Source: Vibrio mytili (lineage in GTDB: Bacteria > Pseudomonadota > Gammaproteobacteria > Enterobacterales > Vibrionaceae). From it: a DNA stretch of 64,000 nucleotides. Both the position numbers and the translations under genes were made by a program. Shown here piece after piece: positions 1-8,943 of the stretch; the first letter of the stretch is position 1; each line of letters opens with the position of its first letter. Location of the stretch: positions 49,920 through 113,919 of the forward strand of contig NZ_JXOK01000058.1 of the NCBI RefSeq assembly GCF_000830505.1, in the 5' to 3' direction. The notes beneath the pieces were generated by a model. That model made no database searches. It had not been told where the DNA came from and was given only the letters and a program-made list of their open reading frames with translations.

Positions 1-53
1 GTACCTGCAGAAGATACTAGACGGATTTTCTCACGAACGCCTTTCTTTGCCAT
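1..53 (-). CDS. rpmG: 50S ribosomal protein L33 (5' end only)
   Basis: Only the first 17 or so codons lie in the window; the gene runs off the left edge. The translation begins MAKKGVREKIRLVSSAGT, which matches the N-terminus of bacterial L33, a small protein of the 50S subunit near the E site. It follows rpmB on the same strand after 13 bases, the standard rpmBG arrangement, so the two are probably co-transcribed from the promoter at 432-460. The identification rests on a short stretch, but that stretch and the context agree. Confidence 0.9.
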   Translation of the reverse strand, partial: MAKKGVREKIRLVSSAG

Positions 54-66
54 TGCTTATTTCCTC

Positions 67-303
67 TTAAACGTTTTCGCCACGTGTACGCATGTCTGCA
101 AGAACGGTATCAATACCTTTCTTATCGATGATGCGCATACCTTTAGCAGATAGACGTAGTTTAACAAAACGTTTTTCGCTCTCTACCCAGAAACGATGAG
201 TTTGTAGGTTCGGCAGAAAACGACGCTTAGTAGCATTTCGTGCGTGTGAACGGTTGTTACCCGTTACTGGACGCTTACCAGTTACTTGGCATACTCGTGA
301 CAT
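67..303 (-). CDS. rpmB: 50S ribosomal protein L28
   Basis: A 78-residue basic protein beginning [16 protein letters not shown], the conserved start of L28, a 50S subunit protein. The frame is open five codons further upstream (to 318), but the family starts at MSRV, so 303 is chosen. The rest ([36 protein letters not shown]) is typical of gammaproteobacterial L28. It is the first gene of the rpmB-rpmG unit, and a good sigma70-type promoter lies about 130 bases upstream. Confidence 0.97.
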   Translation of the reverse strand: MSRVCQVTGKRPVTGNNRSHARNATKRRFLPNLQTHRFWVESEKRFVKLRLSAKGMRIIDKKGIDTVLADMRTRGENV

Positions 304-431
304 GAATGTCTTCTCCAAAATCGTTTCAGCTCGATATCAACCTTGGTGGCCGAACCTCTCTATTTCTTGGAAAGAAGTTAGAGGTTAAGAACCGCTATGG
401 AAAATCCATACAAGGCTATCAAAGGTCGCGC

Positions 432-460
432 ATTATACTAACTTGATATGCATTGCTCAA
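432..460 (-). promoter_or_regulatory. sigma70-type promoter for rpmB-rpmG
   Basis: Read on the minus strand, TTGAGC and a perfect TATAAT are separated by exactly 17 bases, close to the consensus. It lies about 130 bases before the rpmB start and faces it. The rest of 304-605 shows no gene; it holds the rpmB leader and the 3' flank of radC. Confidence 0.7.
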
Positions 461-605
461 GACCCGAACAGATCCTTTTTACAGGTTTTCGTGATCTTTT
501 TTTAGACAGCAGATTTTTTTAGCAGTCCAAGCTGAATTCAGTTAAAAATTTAGTGGCGTGGATGATAGCAGATTTTTAGCAACTAACAACCTAAAAAACG
601 CACAG

Positions 606-1280
606 TTATATCCACCCTCTTTCTGCAAAAGAAACACTTTCTCCGTCACCGATGACGAAATGGTCCAAAATACGAATATCCACCAGCGCTAACGCATCAA
701 TTAAACGACGAGTAATTCTTCTATCGGCTTGGCTCGGCTCTGCCACTCCAGATGGATGATTATGCGCTAAAATCAAAGCTGCTGCGTTGTGATGTAAGGC
801 TCGCTTAACCACTTCTCGTGGATACACAGACGCCGCATCCAATGTTCCTTCAAACAAGATTTCATCTTTTATCACTCTATGCTGGTTATCTAGGAAAAGA
901 ATGTAAAAAGCCTCTCTTTGTCGATCTCTTAATATAGAAGAAAGATATAACTTGGTCTGTTCCGGACTGGTCAGCGCATCCCCACGCTTTAAAGTTTCCG
1001 CCAAATAACGCTGTGTCATTTCTAAGACCGCTTGGAGTTGCACGTATTTGGCTTGCCCTAATCCTTTGTGTTGGCAAAATTCTTTTTCTGACGCTGAGAA
1101 CAACTGTCTTAAAGACCCAAAATCCTGAATAAGGAAGTCGGCCAGTTCGAGTACATTCATACCTTGCGTTCCAGTCCGGAGAAAAATCGCCAGCAGTTCA
1201 GCATCACTTAATGCTTGAGGGCCGCGCTGGAGTAATTTCTCTCTCGGCATCGACTCACTCGGCAGAGCTTTTAGTATCAT
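606..1280 (-). CDS. radC: RadC family protein (UPF0758, JAB/MPN domain)
   Basis: A 224-residue protein with an N-terminal helix-hairpin-helix-like region (roughly residues 1-100, [26 protein letters not shown]) and a C-terminal JAB1/MPN metal-binding domain carrying the HNHPSGxxxPSxxD signature expected to bind zinc. Despite the name, a role in DNA repair is not established; related proteins occur on mobile elements and in competence regulons. The frame is open to 1331. The start at 1280 ([15 protein letters not shown]) is preferred because it matches the usual family length of about 224 and has a weak purine-rich site upstream; 1292 is the alternative. It is divergent from coaBC, and 1281-1624 shows no other gene. 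Confidence 0.93.
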   Translation of the reverse strand: MILKALPSESMPREKLLQRGPQALSDAELLAIFLRTGTQGMNVLELADFLIQDFGSLRQLFSASEKEFCQHKGLGQAKYVQLQAVLEMTQRYLAETLKRGDALTSPEQTKLYLSSILRDRQREAFYILFLDNQHRVIKDEILFEGTLDAASVYPREVVKRALHHNAAALILAHNHPSGVAEPSQADRRITRRLIDALALVDIRILDHFVIGDGESVSFAERGWI

Positions 1281-1624
1281 CAGGCTTCTCATTGAAGATA
1301 AACAGCCCTTATTGCACAAAATAAAGCACAAAAGTCGAGCTCATCGTGCGCTTTTTTCGTGTCATTATGGCTTTCTGTGTAATTTAGTCGTTCATCAATA
1401 GTGATAATCTCCGACTCAATCGAAAGCTTCTATCATCGTGGTGAGAAAGCTTAAGTGAGGGCACTTTTGAGCTTAGTCTTGCATACATCTCACTATTCGC
1501 TGTTCCATATATAAGGTTCAGAACACCCTAAAACGGTGAGTATTATGCTCAGCAAGAGGTAAGCAGACGATGAGACTTTTGGTAGTTGTGCTAAAATCGT
1601 CGCCAGAAAAATTGGAGATCTCAC

Positions 1625-2824
1625 ATGCAAACACTCGCAGGAAAGAAAATTCTACTCGGCATCAGTGGCGGCATAGCTGCATATAAATGTGCGGAGCTAA
1701 CGCGTCGTCTCATCGAAAGAGGCGCGCAAGTTCAGGTTGTGATGACTAAAGCCGCCAAGGAATTTATTACCCCTCTTACCATGCAAGCCGTCTCAGGTAA
1801 TCCAGTCTCTGACAGCTTACTCGACCCTGCTGCTGAAGCTTCAATGGGACACATTGAACTCGCCAAATGGGCCGATATCGTTCTACTCGCGCCTGCCACG
1901 GCGGACTTAATTGCGCGTATGGCTGCCGGCATGGGCAATGATTTACTGACCACCTTGGTACTTGCCACTGATGCGCCAGTTGCGGTATCTCCTGCGATGA
2001 ACCAGCAGATGTATCAAAACGTCGCGACACAAGAGAACATTGCAACCCTGGCACGTCGAGGCATGCACATTTGGGGACCGGCAGCTGGCGAACAAGCCTG
2101 TGGCGATGTGGGTCCGGGCCGTATGTTGGAACCGATGCAGTTGGTGCATTTGTGTGAGCAATTCTTTCAGCCAAAACTTTTGGCAGGAAAATCAATACTG
2201 ATTAGTGCAGGACCAACGCGCGAAGCACTCGACCCGGTGCGCTACCTAACCAACCACAGCTCTGGGAAAATGGGCTATGCATTGGCCAGTGCAGCGGCTC
2301 AAATGGGCGCGACAGTGACTTTAGTCAGTGGTCCAGTAAGCTTAAACGCGCCAAGTGGTGTTGCGCGTATTGACGTTTCAAGTGCACAAGAAATGTATGA
2401 CGCGGTGATGGAAAACGCCGTCAGTCACGATGCCTTTATCAGTTGCGCTGCGGTGGCGGACTATCGCCCTCAAGACGTGGCGTCTCAAAAATTGAAAAAG
2501 ACAGAAAACAACGATCACATGGTCATCAAAATGGTCAAAAACCCTGATATTGTGGCCTCGGTTTCCGCATTGACAGAGCAACGTCCATTTACGGTTGGTT
2601 TTGCTGCTGAAACCAACGATGTCGAAACGTACGCACGTGGTAAATTAGCCAAGAAGAACCTCGACATGATCTGTGCAAACGATGTATCGGTTGCAGGCCA
2701 AGGCTTTAACAGCAGTAACAATGCGCTCACGCTGTTTTGGCCAGAAGGTGAACTGACTCTCGCTTTGGAATCAAAAGAAGCCTTGAGCTTTAAAGTTCTG
2801 GAAAAAATGCACGAACTTATGTAA
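1625..2824 (+). CDS. coaBC: Bifunctional phosphopantothenoylcysteine decarboxylase / phosphopantothenate-cysteine ligase
   Basis: A 399-residue fusion that catalyses two consecutive steps of coenzyme A synthesis: joining cysteine to 4'-phosphopantothenate, and decarboxylating the product. The N-terminal FMN-binding CoaC half (about 1-190) shows [10 protein letters not shown], the PAMNQQM segment and the CGDVGPGRM substrate-recognition clamp with its cysteine. The C-terminal CoaB half shows [32 protein letters not shown] and the KLKK lysine motif. A GGAGA ribosome site lies eight bases before the ATG. The order radC-coaBC-slmA is conserved in vibrios. Confidence 0.97.
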   Translation: MQTLAGKKILLGISGGIAAYKCAELTRRLIERGAQVQVVMTKAAKEFITPLTMQAVSGNPVSDSLLDPAAEASMGHIELAKWADIVLLAPATADLIARMAAGMGNDLLTTLVLATDAPVAVSPAMNQQMYQNVATQENIATLARRGMHIWGPAAGEQACGDVGPGRMLEPMQLVHLCEQFFQPKLLAGKSILISAGPTREALDPVRYLTNHSSGKMGYALASAAAQMGATVTLVSGPVSLNAPSGVARIDVSSAQEMYDAVMENAVSHDAFISCAAVADYRPQDVASQKLKKTENNDHMVIKMVKNPDIVASVSALTEQRPFTVGFAAETNDVETYARGKLAKKNLDMICANDVSVAGQGFNSSNNALTLFWPEGELTLALESKEALSFKVLEKMHELM

Positions 2825-2984
2825 CTAGAGCTTCAATTTTTGTCAAAAACTGGCATAAATTTGCTACGCACATGACAATTGAGAGCGTTAAATCTCCCAT
2901 TCCGCTCTCAGTAGTCTAGTTTGATGCAGCATAGCGTCTTATAATCCCCTCCGCTCAACTTTGTATTTTGAAAGGAAGTAACTA

Positions 2985-3575
2985 ATGGCCGGTAGTAGAA
3001 AATCCAATCGTCGTGAAGAGATCTTACAAGCATTAGCAGAAATGCTTGAGTCGACCGACGGCGCTTCCCGCATTACTACGGCAAAGCTGGCAAAACAAGT
3101 CGGTGTATCTGAAGCCGCACTATACCGCCACTTCCCAAGTAAAGCCCGTATGTTTGAAGGGTTGATTGAGTTCATTGAAGAAGCGTTAATGACGCGTATC
3201 AATCGCATTTTGGACGACGAGAAAGATACCTTAGAGCGCATCCGCATGGTGATGCATTTGATTCTTGCTTTTTCAGAACGTAATCCAGGTCTAACACGTA
3301 TTCTTTCTGGCCATGCTTTGATGTTCGAAAATGAACGTCTACGTGAACGCATTAATCAGTTGTTTGAACGCATTGAAACCCAATTGCGTCAGATCCTACG
3401 CGAGCGTAAGCTACGTGAAGGTAAATCTTTCCCTGTCGAAGAACGAATTCTTGCCGCGCAAATTTTGGGGCAAGTAGAGGGCAGCCTGAACCGCTTTGTA
3501 CGCAGTGACTTTAAATATCAGCCAACTGCAAACTTTGACGAGTACTGGGCTCTGCTAAGCGCACAAATTAAGTAA
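2985..3575 (+). CDS. slmA: Nucleoid occlusion factor SlmA (TetR family)
   Basis: A 196-residue TetR-family DNA-binding protein. Residues 1-70 hold the helix-turn-helix ([47 protein letters not shown]); the C-terminal part is the dimerisation and FtsZ-binding domain. In E. coli and V. cholerae SlmA binds chromosomal SBS sites and antagonises FtsZ polymerisation over the nucleoid. Length and sequence match Vibrio SlmA closely. It starts after an AGGAAGT site and lies five bases upstream of the acyltransferase gene, so the two are probably co-transcribed. Confidence 0.97.
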   Translation: MAGSRKSNRREEILQALAEMLESTDGASRITTAKLAKQVGVSEAALYRHFPSKARMFEGLIEFIEEALMTRINRILDDEKDTLERIRMVMHLILAFSERNPGLTRILSGHALMFENERLRERINQLFERIETQLRQILRERKLREGKSFPVEERILAAQILGQVEGSLNRFVRSDFKYQPTANFDEYWALLSAQIK

Positions 3576-3580
3576 AGATT

Positions 3581-4531
3581 ATGAGTAAAGACAACCTTAA
3601 ACAGCCTGAATTTTCTCTTTCCCTTCTTCATCCTCGTAACTGGGGAGTCTGGCTTGGTTTTGGTCTGCTGGCCATCGTCGTCAATATTCTGCCTTATCGC
3701 CTATTGCTGTCATTAGGTCGCTCTGTCGGTAAGCTGGGCATGCGCTACGGCAAAAGTCGTGTCCATGTAGCAACGCGCAATCTGGAGCTCGCGTTTCCAG
3801 ACAAAACGCCAGAAGACGTTCAAGCCATCGTGGAAGAGAATTTTAAAAACACCGGCATGGCGTTGATTGAAACGGGAATTACGTGGTTTTGGCCTACCTG
3901 GCGTTTTAAAACCCTTATCGTAGAGAAAGATCTCGATGCTCTGAGACAAAAAGATGCCGAAGGCAAAGGGGTGCTACTGTGCTGCGTTCACGCTTTAAAC
4001 TTAGAGATCACGGCGCGAGCCTTTGCCGTACTTGGCGTTCCCGGTTATGGCGCATTCCGTCCACACGACAATGATGCTTACAACTTTATTCAATACTGGG
4101 GGCGTACGCATAACGGCAACAAGTTAATTGACCGTAAAGACGTGAAAAAAATGATCCGCGTACTGCGCAGCGGTGAACGTCTGTTTTACTTACCGGATCA
4201 TGACTACGGCCGCAATAAATCGGTTTATGTGCCTTTCTTCGCCGTAGAGGATGCGTGTACGACCACAGGAACCAGCATTCTGGCGTACACATCAAAATGT
4301 GCCATCATTCCGGGCTCAGGCTTTCGCAATGCACAAGGAAAATACGAGATCATCGCTGATAAGTGCATCGAAGCCGATTACCCACAAAAAGACGAAGTGG
4401 CCGCTGCCGCCTACATGAACAAGTACGTTGAAGAAGTGATCCTGCGTGCGCCTGAGCAATGGATGTGGCTGCACAAGCGCTACAAGACCATGGCGGATGA
4501 AAACGTACCGAAAGGGATTAGGTATAGGTAA
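3581..4531 (+). CDS. lpxL: Lipid A secondary acyltransferase, LpxL/LpxN family
   Basis: A 316-residue inner-membrane acyltransferase of the LpxL/LpxM (HtrB) family, which adds a secondary acyl chain to Kdo-lipid A. There is one N-terminal membrane segment (about residues 20-42, WGVWLGFGLLAIVVNILPYRLLL). The HX4E catalytic motif is seen as HALNLE, followed by YGAFRPHDN and the RLFYLPDHDYG block typical of the family. V. cholerae has two such genes side by side between slmA and pyrE (the lpxL and lpxN loci); only one is present here. Which acyl chain it transfers cannot be decided from sequence, so the symbol is provisional. Confidence 0.85.
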   Translation: MSKDNLKQPEFSLSLLHPRNWGVWLGFGLLAIVVNILPYRLLLSLGRSVGKLGMRYGKSRVHVATRNLELAFPDKTPEDVQAIVEENFKNTGMALIETGITWFWPTWRFKTLIVEKDLDALRQKDAEGKGVLLCCVHALNLEITARAFAVLGVPGYGAFRPHDNDAYNFIQYWGRTHNGNKLIDRKDVKKMIRVLRSGERLFYLPDHDYGRNKSVYVPFFAVEDACTTTGTSILAYTSKCAIIPGSGFRNAQGKYEIIADKCIEADYPQKDEVAAAAYMNKYVEEVILRAPEQWMWLHKRYKTMADENVPKGIRYR

Positions 4532-4538
4532 CAGAAAG

Positions 4539-4850
4539 GTTCTAGGATCCTAGGTTCTAGGCCCTAGGGAAAGGATTTGGGATTACGGATTACAGGAAAA
4601 GATTAACCCGTTTTCAGTACTCCGTAATCTGTATTCCAAACAGCAAAAACAAATACCGACAAAGGAACACCGAAGCCTCGTGTACCACACCTAGGACCTA
4701 GGATCTGTTTTTCCCTAGGACCTTCTCCGTATTCCGTAATCTGTAAGCGAAGCGCTCTGTATTCCAAAACAGCAAACACAAAGCCCACCGTTTATCTCTT
4801 GAGTTGCAGCGCGCTAAACCTAGGACCTATGTATACTCCCCTAGGACCTT
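4539..4850. repeat. CCTAGG-rich intergenic repeat, copy 1
   Basis: The whole space between the convergent acyltransferase and pyrE genes is made of CCTAGG/TAGGTCC units, GGATTACGGATTACAGG-like units and their inverted counterparts (CCGTAATCTGTA). The two ends are partly complementary, so the region could fold or form a cruciform. The core at 4615-4705 recurs at 31821-31911 with about 86 of 91 positions identical by eye. No gene is supported here; the 61-codon open frame inside comes from the repeat itself. Confidence 0.85.
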
Positions 4851-4853
4851 GTT

Positions 4854-5495
4854 TTAAATCCCGTATTGCGCACGGTACGCTTTCACTGCATCGAGATGTT
4901 CTGTTGCGTTGCCTTTTTCTTCAAGGTAAGTGACCAAATCACCTAAACTGACAATAGAAACAACCGCGCAACCGAAGTCACGTTCCACTTCCTGAATTGC
5001 TGACAGCTCACCTTTGCCTTTCTCCTGGCGGTCAATCGCCACCAACACACCCGCAAGATCCGCACCGTTTGCCTTGATGATTTCCATTGATTCACGAATG
5101 GCTGTACCTGCAGTGATCACATCATCCACCAGCATGATACGGCCTTCTAGTGCAGAGCCTACCAAGTTACCACCTTCGCCATGGTCTTTGGCTTCTTTAC
5201 GGTTAAAGCAGTAAGGCGTATCGATATCATGGTGATCCGCCAGAGCAACTGCCGTCGTTGTCGCAATTGGGATGCCTTTGTATGCTGGGCCAAATAACAC
5301 ATCAAACTCGATGCCTGAATCTGCTAGAGCCGCGGCATAAAAGCGGCCAAGACGCGCTAAGTCACGACCTGTATTGAAAAGACCAGCGTTAAAGAAGTAA
5401 GGGCTTTTACGGCCTGATTTCAAAGTAAACTCACCAAACTTAAGAACTTCTTTCTCAAGTGCAAACTCAATAAATTCACGCTGGTATGCTTTCAT
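4854..5495 (-). CDS. pyrE: Orotate phosphoribosyltransferase
   Basis: A 213-residue type I phosphoribosyltransferase that converts orotate and PRPP to orotidine monophosphate, the fifth step of pyrimidine synthesis. It begins [57 protein letters not shown] and [11 protein letters not shown] form the orotate and loop regions, and [13 protein letters not shown] is the PRPP-binding signature. Length matches E. coli PyrE (213). It lies downstream of rph on the same strand, separated by an attenuator-like hairpin and a tandem repeat. Confidence 0.98.
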   Translation of the reverse strand: MKAYQREFIEFALEKEVLKFGEFTLKSGRKSPYFFNAGLFNTGRDLARLGRFYAAALADSGIEFDVLFGPAYKGIPIATTTAVALADHHDIDTPYCFNRKEAKDHGEGGNLVGSALEGRIMLVDDVITAGTAIRESMEIIKANGADLAGVLVAIDRQEKGKGELSAIQEVERDFGCAVVSIVSLGDLVTYLEEKGNATEHLDAVKAYRAQYGI

Positions 5496-5534
5496 TATTT
5501 TCTCTCGATTTTCAGTTTTTATGGATATCAGTAT

Positions 5535-5567
5535 CTAGGTCCTAGGTCCTAGGTCCTAGGTCCTAGG
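5535..5567. repeat. CTAGGTC heptamer tandem repeat (4.7 copies)
   Basis: Four perfect copies of the seven-base unit CTAGGTC plus a CTAGG remnant lie between the rph-pyrE hairpin and the pyrE start. It is related in sequence to the CCTAGG repeats at 4539-4850 and 31648-31965. Because each unit contains the palindrome CTAG, the tract can pair with itself. Confidence 0.95.
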
Positions 5568-5574
5568 AATACGT

Positions 5575-5606
5575 AAAAAAATAGCTTCCTTAACGGGAAG
5601 CTATTT
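5575..5606 (-). terminator. Intercistronic rph-pyrE attenuator-like terminator
   Basis: On the minus strand, an 11-base perfect stem (AAATAGCTTCC / GGAAGCTATTT) with loop CGTTAA runs into a run of seven T. It begins seven bases after the rph stop codon and precedes pyrE. In E. coli pyrE is controlled by UTP-sensitive attenuation at a terminator just after rph, dependent on coupled translation of rph. The same geometry here suggests the same control, which is inference. Confidence 0.8.
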
Positions 5607-5612
5607 AAACAA

Positions 5613-6329
5613 TTAATTTTCTAACGCCGCCTTCTGCGCCGCGACGATTTCGGTAATCCCGCCTTTCGCCGATTCTAGCAATGCCATCAGCTGTTCGTGG
5701 CTGAACGGTTCACCTTCTGCCGTGCCTTGGATTTCGATCATCTTGCCTTCTTCTGTCATGACAACATTCATGTCAGTATCAGCCGCAGAATCCTCGACAT
5801 ATTCAAGGTCACATAAGACATCATCACCCAGCAATCCAACAGACACAGCCGCTACATGGCCTTTCATCGGGTTAGCTTTTAGCTTGCCGTTATCAACCAG
5901 GTGTTGGAACGCATCGGCCATAGCAACGCTTGCACCACTGATTGACGCCGTACGTGTACCACCATCGGCTTGGATAACGTCACAGTCAACCGTGATCATG
6001 AACTCACCCATGGCTTTTAAGTCCACCACGGCACGTAAGCTGCGAGCAATAAGACGTTGGATTTCCATCGTGCGGCCGCCCTGCTTACCAATGGCCGCTT
6101 CGCGACGGGTACGAGAGTGCGTAGCACGTGGTAGCATGCCATATTCTGCTGTGACCCAGCCTTTGCCTTGGCCTTTTAGCCAGCGAGGAACCGATTCTTC
6201 GACGGTCGCATTACACAACACTTTGGTGTTACCGAACTCAACTAGCACAGAGCCTTCAGCATAAGCAGTGTAGTTTCGGGTCATTTTGATTGGGCGAACT
6301 TGGTCCGCCTTGCGATCGTTTGGACGCAT
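5613..6329 (-). CDS. rph: Ribonuclease PH
   Basis: A 238-residue phosphorolytic 3'-5' exoribonuclease that trims tRNA 3' ends using phosphate. Conserved blocks include MRPNDR at the start, [48 protein letters not shown] and [19 protein letters not shown]. An in-frame ATG lies two codons upstream (6335), but the AAGGTAG ribosome site sits on top of it and is correctly spaced only for the ATG at 6329. The protein appears full length, unlike the frameshifted rph of E. coli K-12. It is the leader gene for pyrE and is divergent from yicC. Confidence 0.97.
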   Translation of the reverse strand: MRPNDRKADQVRPIKMTRNYTAYAEGSVLVEFGNTKVLCNATVEESVPRWLKGQGKGWVTAEYGMLPRATHSRTRREAAIGKQGGRTMEIQRLIARSLRAVVDLKAMGEFMITVDCDVIQADGGTRTASISGASVAMADAFQHLVDNGKLKANPMKGHVAAVSVGLLGDDVLCDLEYVEDSAADTDMNVVMTEEGKMIEIQGTAEGEPFSHEQLMALLESAKGGITEIVAAQKAALEN

Positions 6330-6517
6330 GGGCATCTACCTTAAATAATGAGGAGAAGACGATTTGGTTGGGCGGGGATTATAACGGAATCAATATCGAA
6401 TTCATAGGTTACACATTCGCCACACCGTAAACATTTCCCCTCCTCCCCCGCGCACCCACCTCTGCTCCGTGATACACTCTTTAAGTAATTTTCAAAAATT
6501 GAAGACAGGAAAATTCG

Positions 6518-7384
6518 ATGATTTACAGTATGACGGCGTATGCACGCAAAGAAGTAAAAGGCGATTGGGGTTCTGCGGTATGGGAAATCCGCAGCGTTAA
6601 CCAACGTTACCTAGAAACCTACTTTCGCATGCCAGAGCAGTTTCGCGCACTCGAGCCAGTATTGCGTGAGCGTTTTCGTAAGCGTTTAGCCCGCGGTAAA
6701 GTGGAATGTAACCTTCGCTTTGAAGCTAACCCAGCCGCAAAAGGTGAACTCAGCATCAATGAGTCACTGGCTAACCAAGTGATTAAAGCGGCAGAACAAG
6801 TGATGCATATGACGGGCGAACTGAGCCGCATCAACCCATTCCAAGTCATGCAATGGCCAGGTGTCATGGAAACGCCAGAGCAAGACATGGACACCGTCAA
6901 TAAAGCATTGCTAGAAGGCTTTGAAGAGGCACTCAGCGACTTTATTGAAGCTCGTGGTCGTGAAGGCGACAACATGAAAGCCCTGATCGAGCAACGTTTA
7001 GAGGCGATCACTGCAGAAGTGGTGAAAGTGCGTGCGCGCATGCCTGAGATTTTAGAGTGGCAACGTGAACGTTTGTTCTCCAAATTTGAAGACGCCAAAG
7101 TGGAATTAGATCCATCGCGTGTTGAACAAGAGCTTATTCTATTGGCACAAAAGTCTGACGTAGCTGAAGAACTGGACCGTCTTGACTCTCACGTTAAGGA
7201 AACCACCAATATTTTGAAAAAAGGTGGCTCAGTAGGTCGTCGTCTCGATTTCATGATGCAAGAGTTCAACCGTGAATCGAACACCCTCGCGTCTAAATCC
7301 ATCAGCACCGACATCACCGCATCTGGCGTTGAGTTAAAAGTGCTTATTGAGCAAATGCGTGAGCAGATCCAGAATATTGAATAA
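6518..7384 (+). CDS. yicC: YicC family endoribonuclease
   Basis: A 288-residue protein matching E. coli YicC (287 residues). It begins MIYSMTAYARKE and contains WEIRSVNQRYLETYFRMPE, the YicC N-terminal domain, with the conserved C-terminal DUF1732 block (RVEQELILLAQKSDVAEELDRLDSH and GRRLDFMMQEFNRESNTLASKS). E. coli YicC has been described as an RNase acting on a small RNA; family members are acidic and oligomeric. The start is supported by an AGGA site seven bases upstream. It is divergent from rph and followed by its own terminator. Confidence 0.95.
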   Translation: MIYSMTAYARKEVKGDWGSAVWEIRSVNQRYLETYFRMPEQFRALEPVLRERFRKRLARGKVECNLRFEANPAAKGELSINESLANQVIKAAEQVMHMTGELSRINPFQVMQWPGVMETPEQDMDTVNKALLEGFEEALSDFIEARGREGDNMKALIEQRLEAITAEVVKVRARMPEILEWQRERLFSKFEDAKVELDPSRVEQELILLAQKSDVAEELDRLDSHVKETTNILKKGGSVGRRLDFMMQEFNRESNTLASKSISTDITASGVELKVLIEQMREQIQNIE

Positions 7385-7410
7385 CGTTCAACTTATTGTT
7401 TAACGTTCTG

Positions 7411-7436
7411 CAAAGCCCTTGATTAAAAGGGCTTTG
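7411..7436 (+). terminator. Rho-independent terminator after yicC
   Basis: A ten-base perfect stem (CAAAGCCCTT / AAGGGCTTTG) with a six-base loop follows the yicC stop by 26 bases and leads into TAGTTTT. The 185 bases after it, up to 7621, show no recognisable gene. Confidence 0.8.
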
Positions 7437-7621
7437 TAGTTTTAATCGTCTACAGATACCCATGAAATTCATCAATAGCCACGAATAAGCGGGAAATAAT
7501 CAAGTATAGGCAAGCCGTGATATGTCAATGATGTGCAAGTGAGAGCCAATAGGTAGGGTGAGCAAAATCACCGCCATTCGCGCCTATCTTTTATCGTTCT
7601 ACTAACGACTGTCTTTAGCCC

Positions 7622-8901
7622 TCAGAATCGGTCTACCCGATACGGTTCCAAATCACACTCAGGCTCCGCTTCGCGCAATAGACTAATAACTAACTCTGCA
7701 CTAATGGCGGCTTGAGTCAGCCTAAGTGCTGATTCCCAAAGGCAAACAATAACCGTGGATAACTCGGGTGCTGGTCTATCACAGGCAACGAATCCGCCAG
7801 AGTCGGCCGATGTCCCATCCATTCACTCACGTTCAGAGCAGAGTTGTTTAACCTTGGTAATAGTTGCTTACTATGATGGCGCAGCACATTAAACCGGCGA
7901 GCAAACTCAGGTAAACGCAAACCACCAATTTCAGTGATGCCCACCACCCTTAAACCAGATGCCAAAGGACTCATCACAAATTTACGTTCCGCGGAACCAA
8001 TAGGATGTTGGAGTGGCGGCGTCTCCATATCGGCAGTCTCTATCGTCAGGTGGTAGCCGCGCTCTGCTTCAAGTGGGACAGATATCCCTGTTTGTTCTAA
8101 CAGTGGCTTACCCCAAGCGCCTGTGCAAAGCACCACATGTTCGAACCTATTTTTACTCGTCGTGACTACCTCTACTGCGTTCTCTTGCGGAAGAATTTCA
8201 CTGACTTCGGTTTGTTCAAAACACCCACCACGCGCTTGAAAAACCGCAAACAGTTGTTTCGACAGTAAGTAAGGATCTTTCACTCGACACGCATTGGGGA
8301 AAAACAGAGCGTGACTGACAGTATCAGCCAGCTCTGGCTCTTTTTCCCTCAGTTGTGCACCTTGCAGTAGGACACTTTCTATGTTCCATTGAGCAAGGTA
8401 AGCAGCATGCGCTTTAGCCTCATCTAACTTATTTTCTGACTCCCATACCAGCAAGTAGCCTGACGGCACGAGGTACTCTTCGGCCCCAATATCCGCCAAA
8501 CAGCGTTGCCAAGCAGGAATGGCGGCTTGGTTGAGCTGGTAAAGCGCTTGTCGACTAAACTCCACTCGCGAAGAAGAGGCAGAGCGAACAAAACGCGCCA
8601 ACCAAGGCAGGGCTTTAGGTAAATACGTCCAAGGTAGGGCCAACGGCCCCTTAGGATCCATCCACATCCTTGGTGCGGCAGCCAATATTTTTTTCGTTGC
8701 CAGAGGTTCAATCAATTCTGTTGCTAAATAACCAGCATTACCGAACGACGCGCCTTTACCGGGCAAACCTTTGTCAAACAAAGTGACTTGATAGCCATGG
8801 CGCTGTGCTTCTAGCGCTGTGCAAAGCCCTACAACTCCAGCTCCCACTACAGCAACTGAGGACTTGTCGTTAAAAGCGATATGTATCGCGGGTTGTGTCA
8901 T
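7622..8901 (-). pseudogene. FAD-dependent D-amino acid dehydrogenase (DadA-like), one frameshift
   Basis: An FAD oxidoreductase of the DAO/DadA family. The N-terminus has the dinucleotide-binding signature VAVVGAGVVGLCTALEAQRHG (glycines in GxGxxG) ending at an acidic residue (LFDKG), then GASFGNAGYL; near the C-terminus is MGHRPTLADSLPVID. The main frame ends at 7717 after GNQHLG, but the next frame continues with LTQAAISAELVISLLREAEPE to 7622, as the family requires. Restoring one base near 7720 joins them into about 426 residues. Such enzymes oxidise D-amino acids or D-proline-type imino acids in the membrane; the substrate here is unknown. It is the last gene of an operon with nhaC and the cyclodeaminase homologue. 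Confidence 0.85.
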
Positions 8902-8943
8902 GTTCTACCTACTGACTTAGATGAAAAAGGTATTGGATACGAT

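Noticed and set aside
4603..4788. Minus-strand 61-codon frame whose protein resembles one at 31770-31991 (shared GPRCGTRGF and FVFAVWNTDY)
   Set aside because: Both frames lie inside the dispersed CCTAGG repeat. The protein similarity follows from the DNA repeat, there is no ribosome site, and codon content is that of the repeat.
5722..6264. 180-codon plus-strand frame opposite rph
   Set aside because: It is an antisense shadow of a well-conserved gene; no ribosome site and no recognisable protein.
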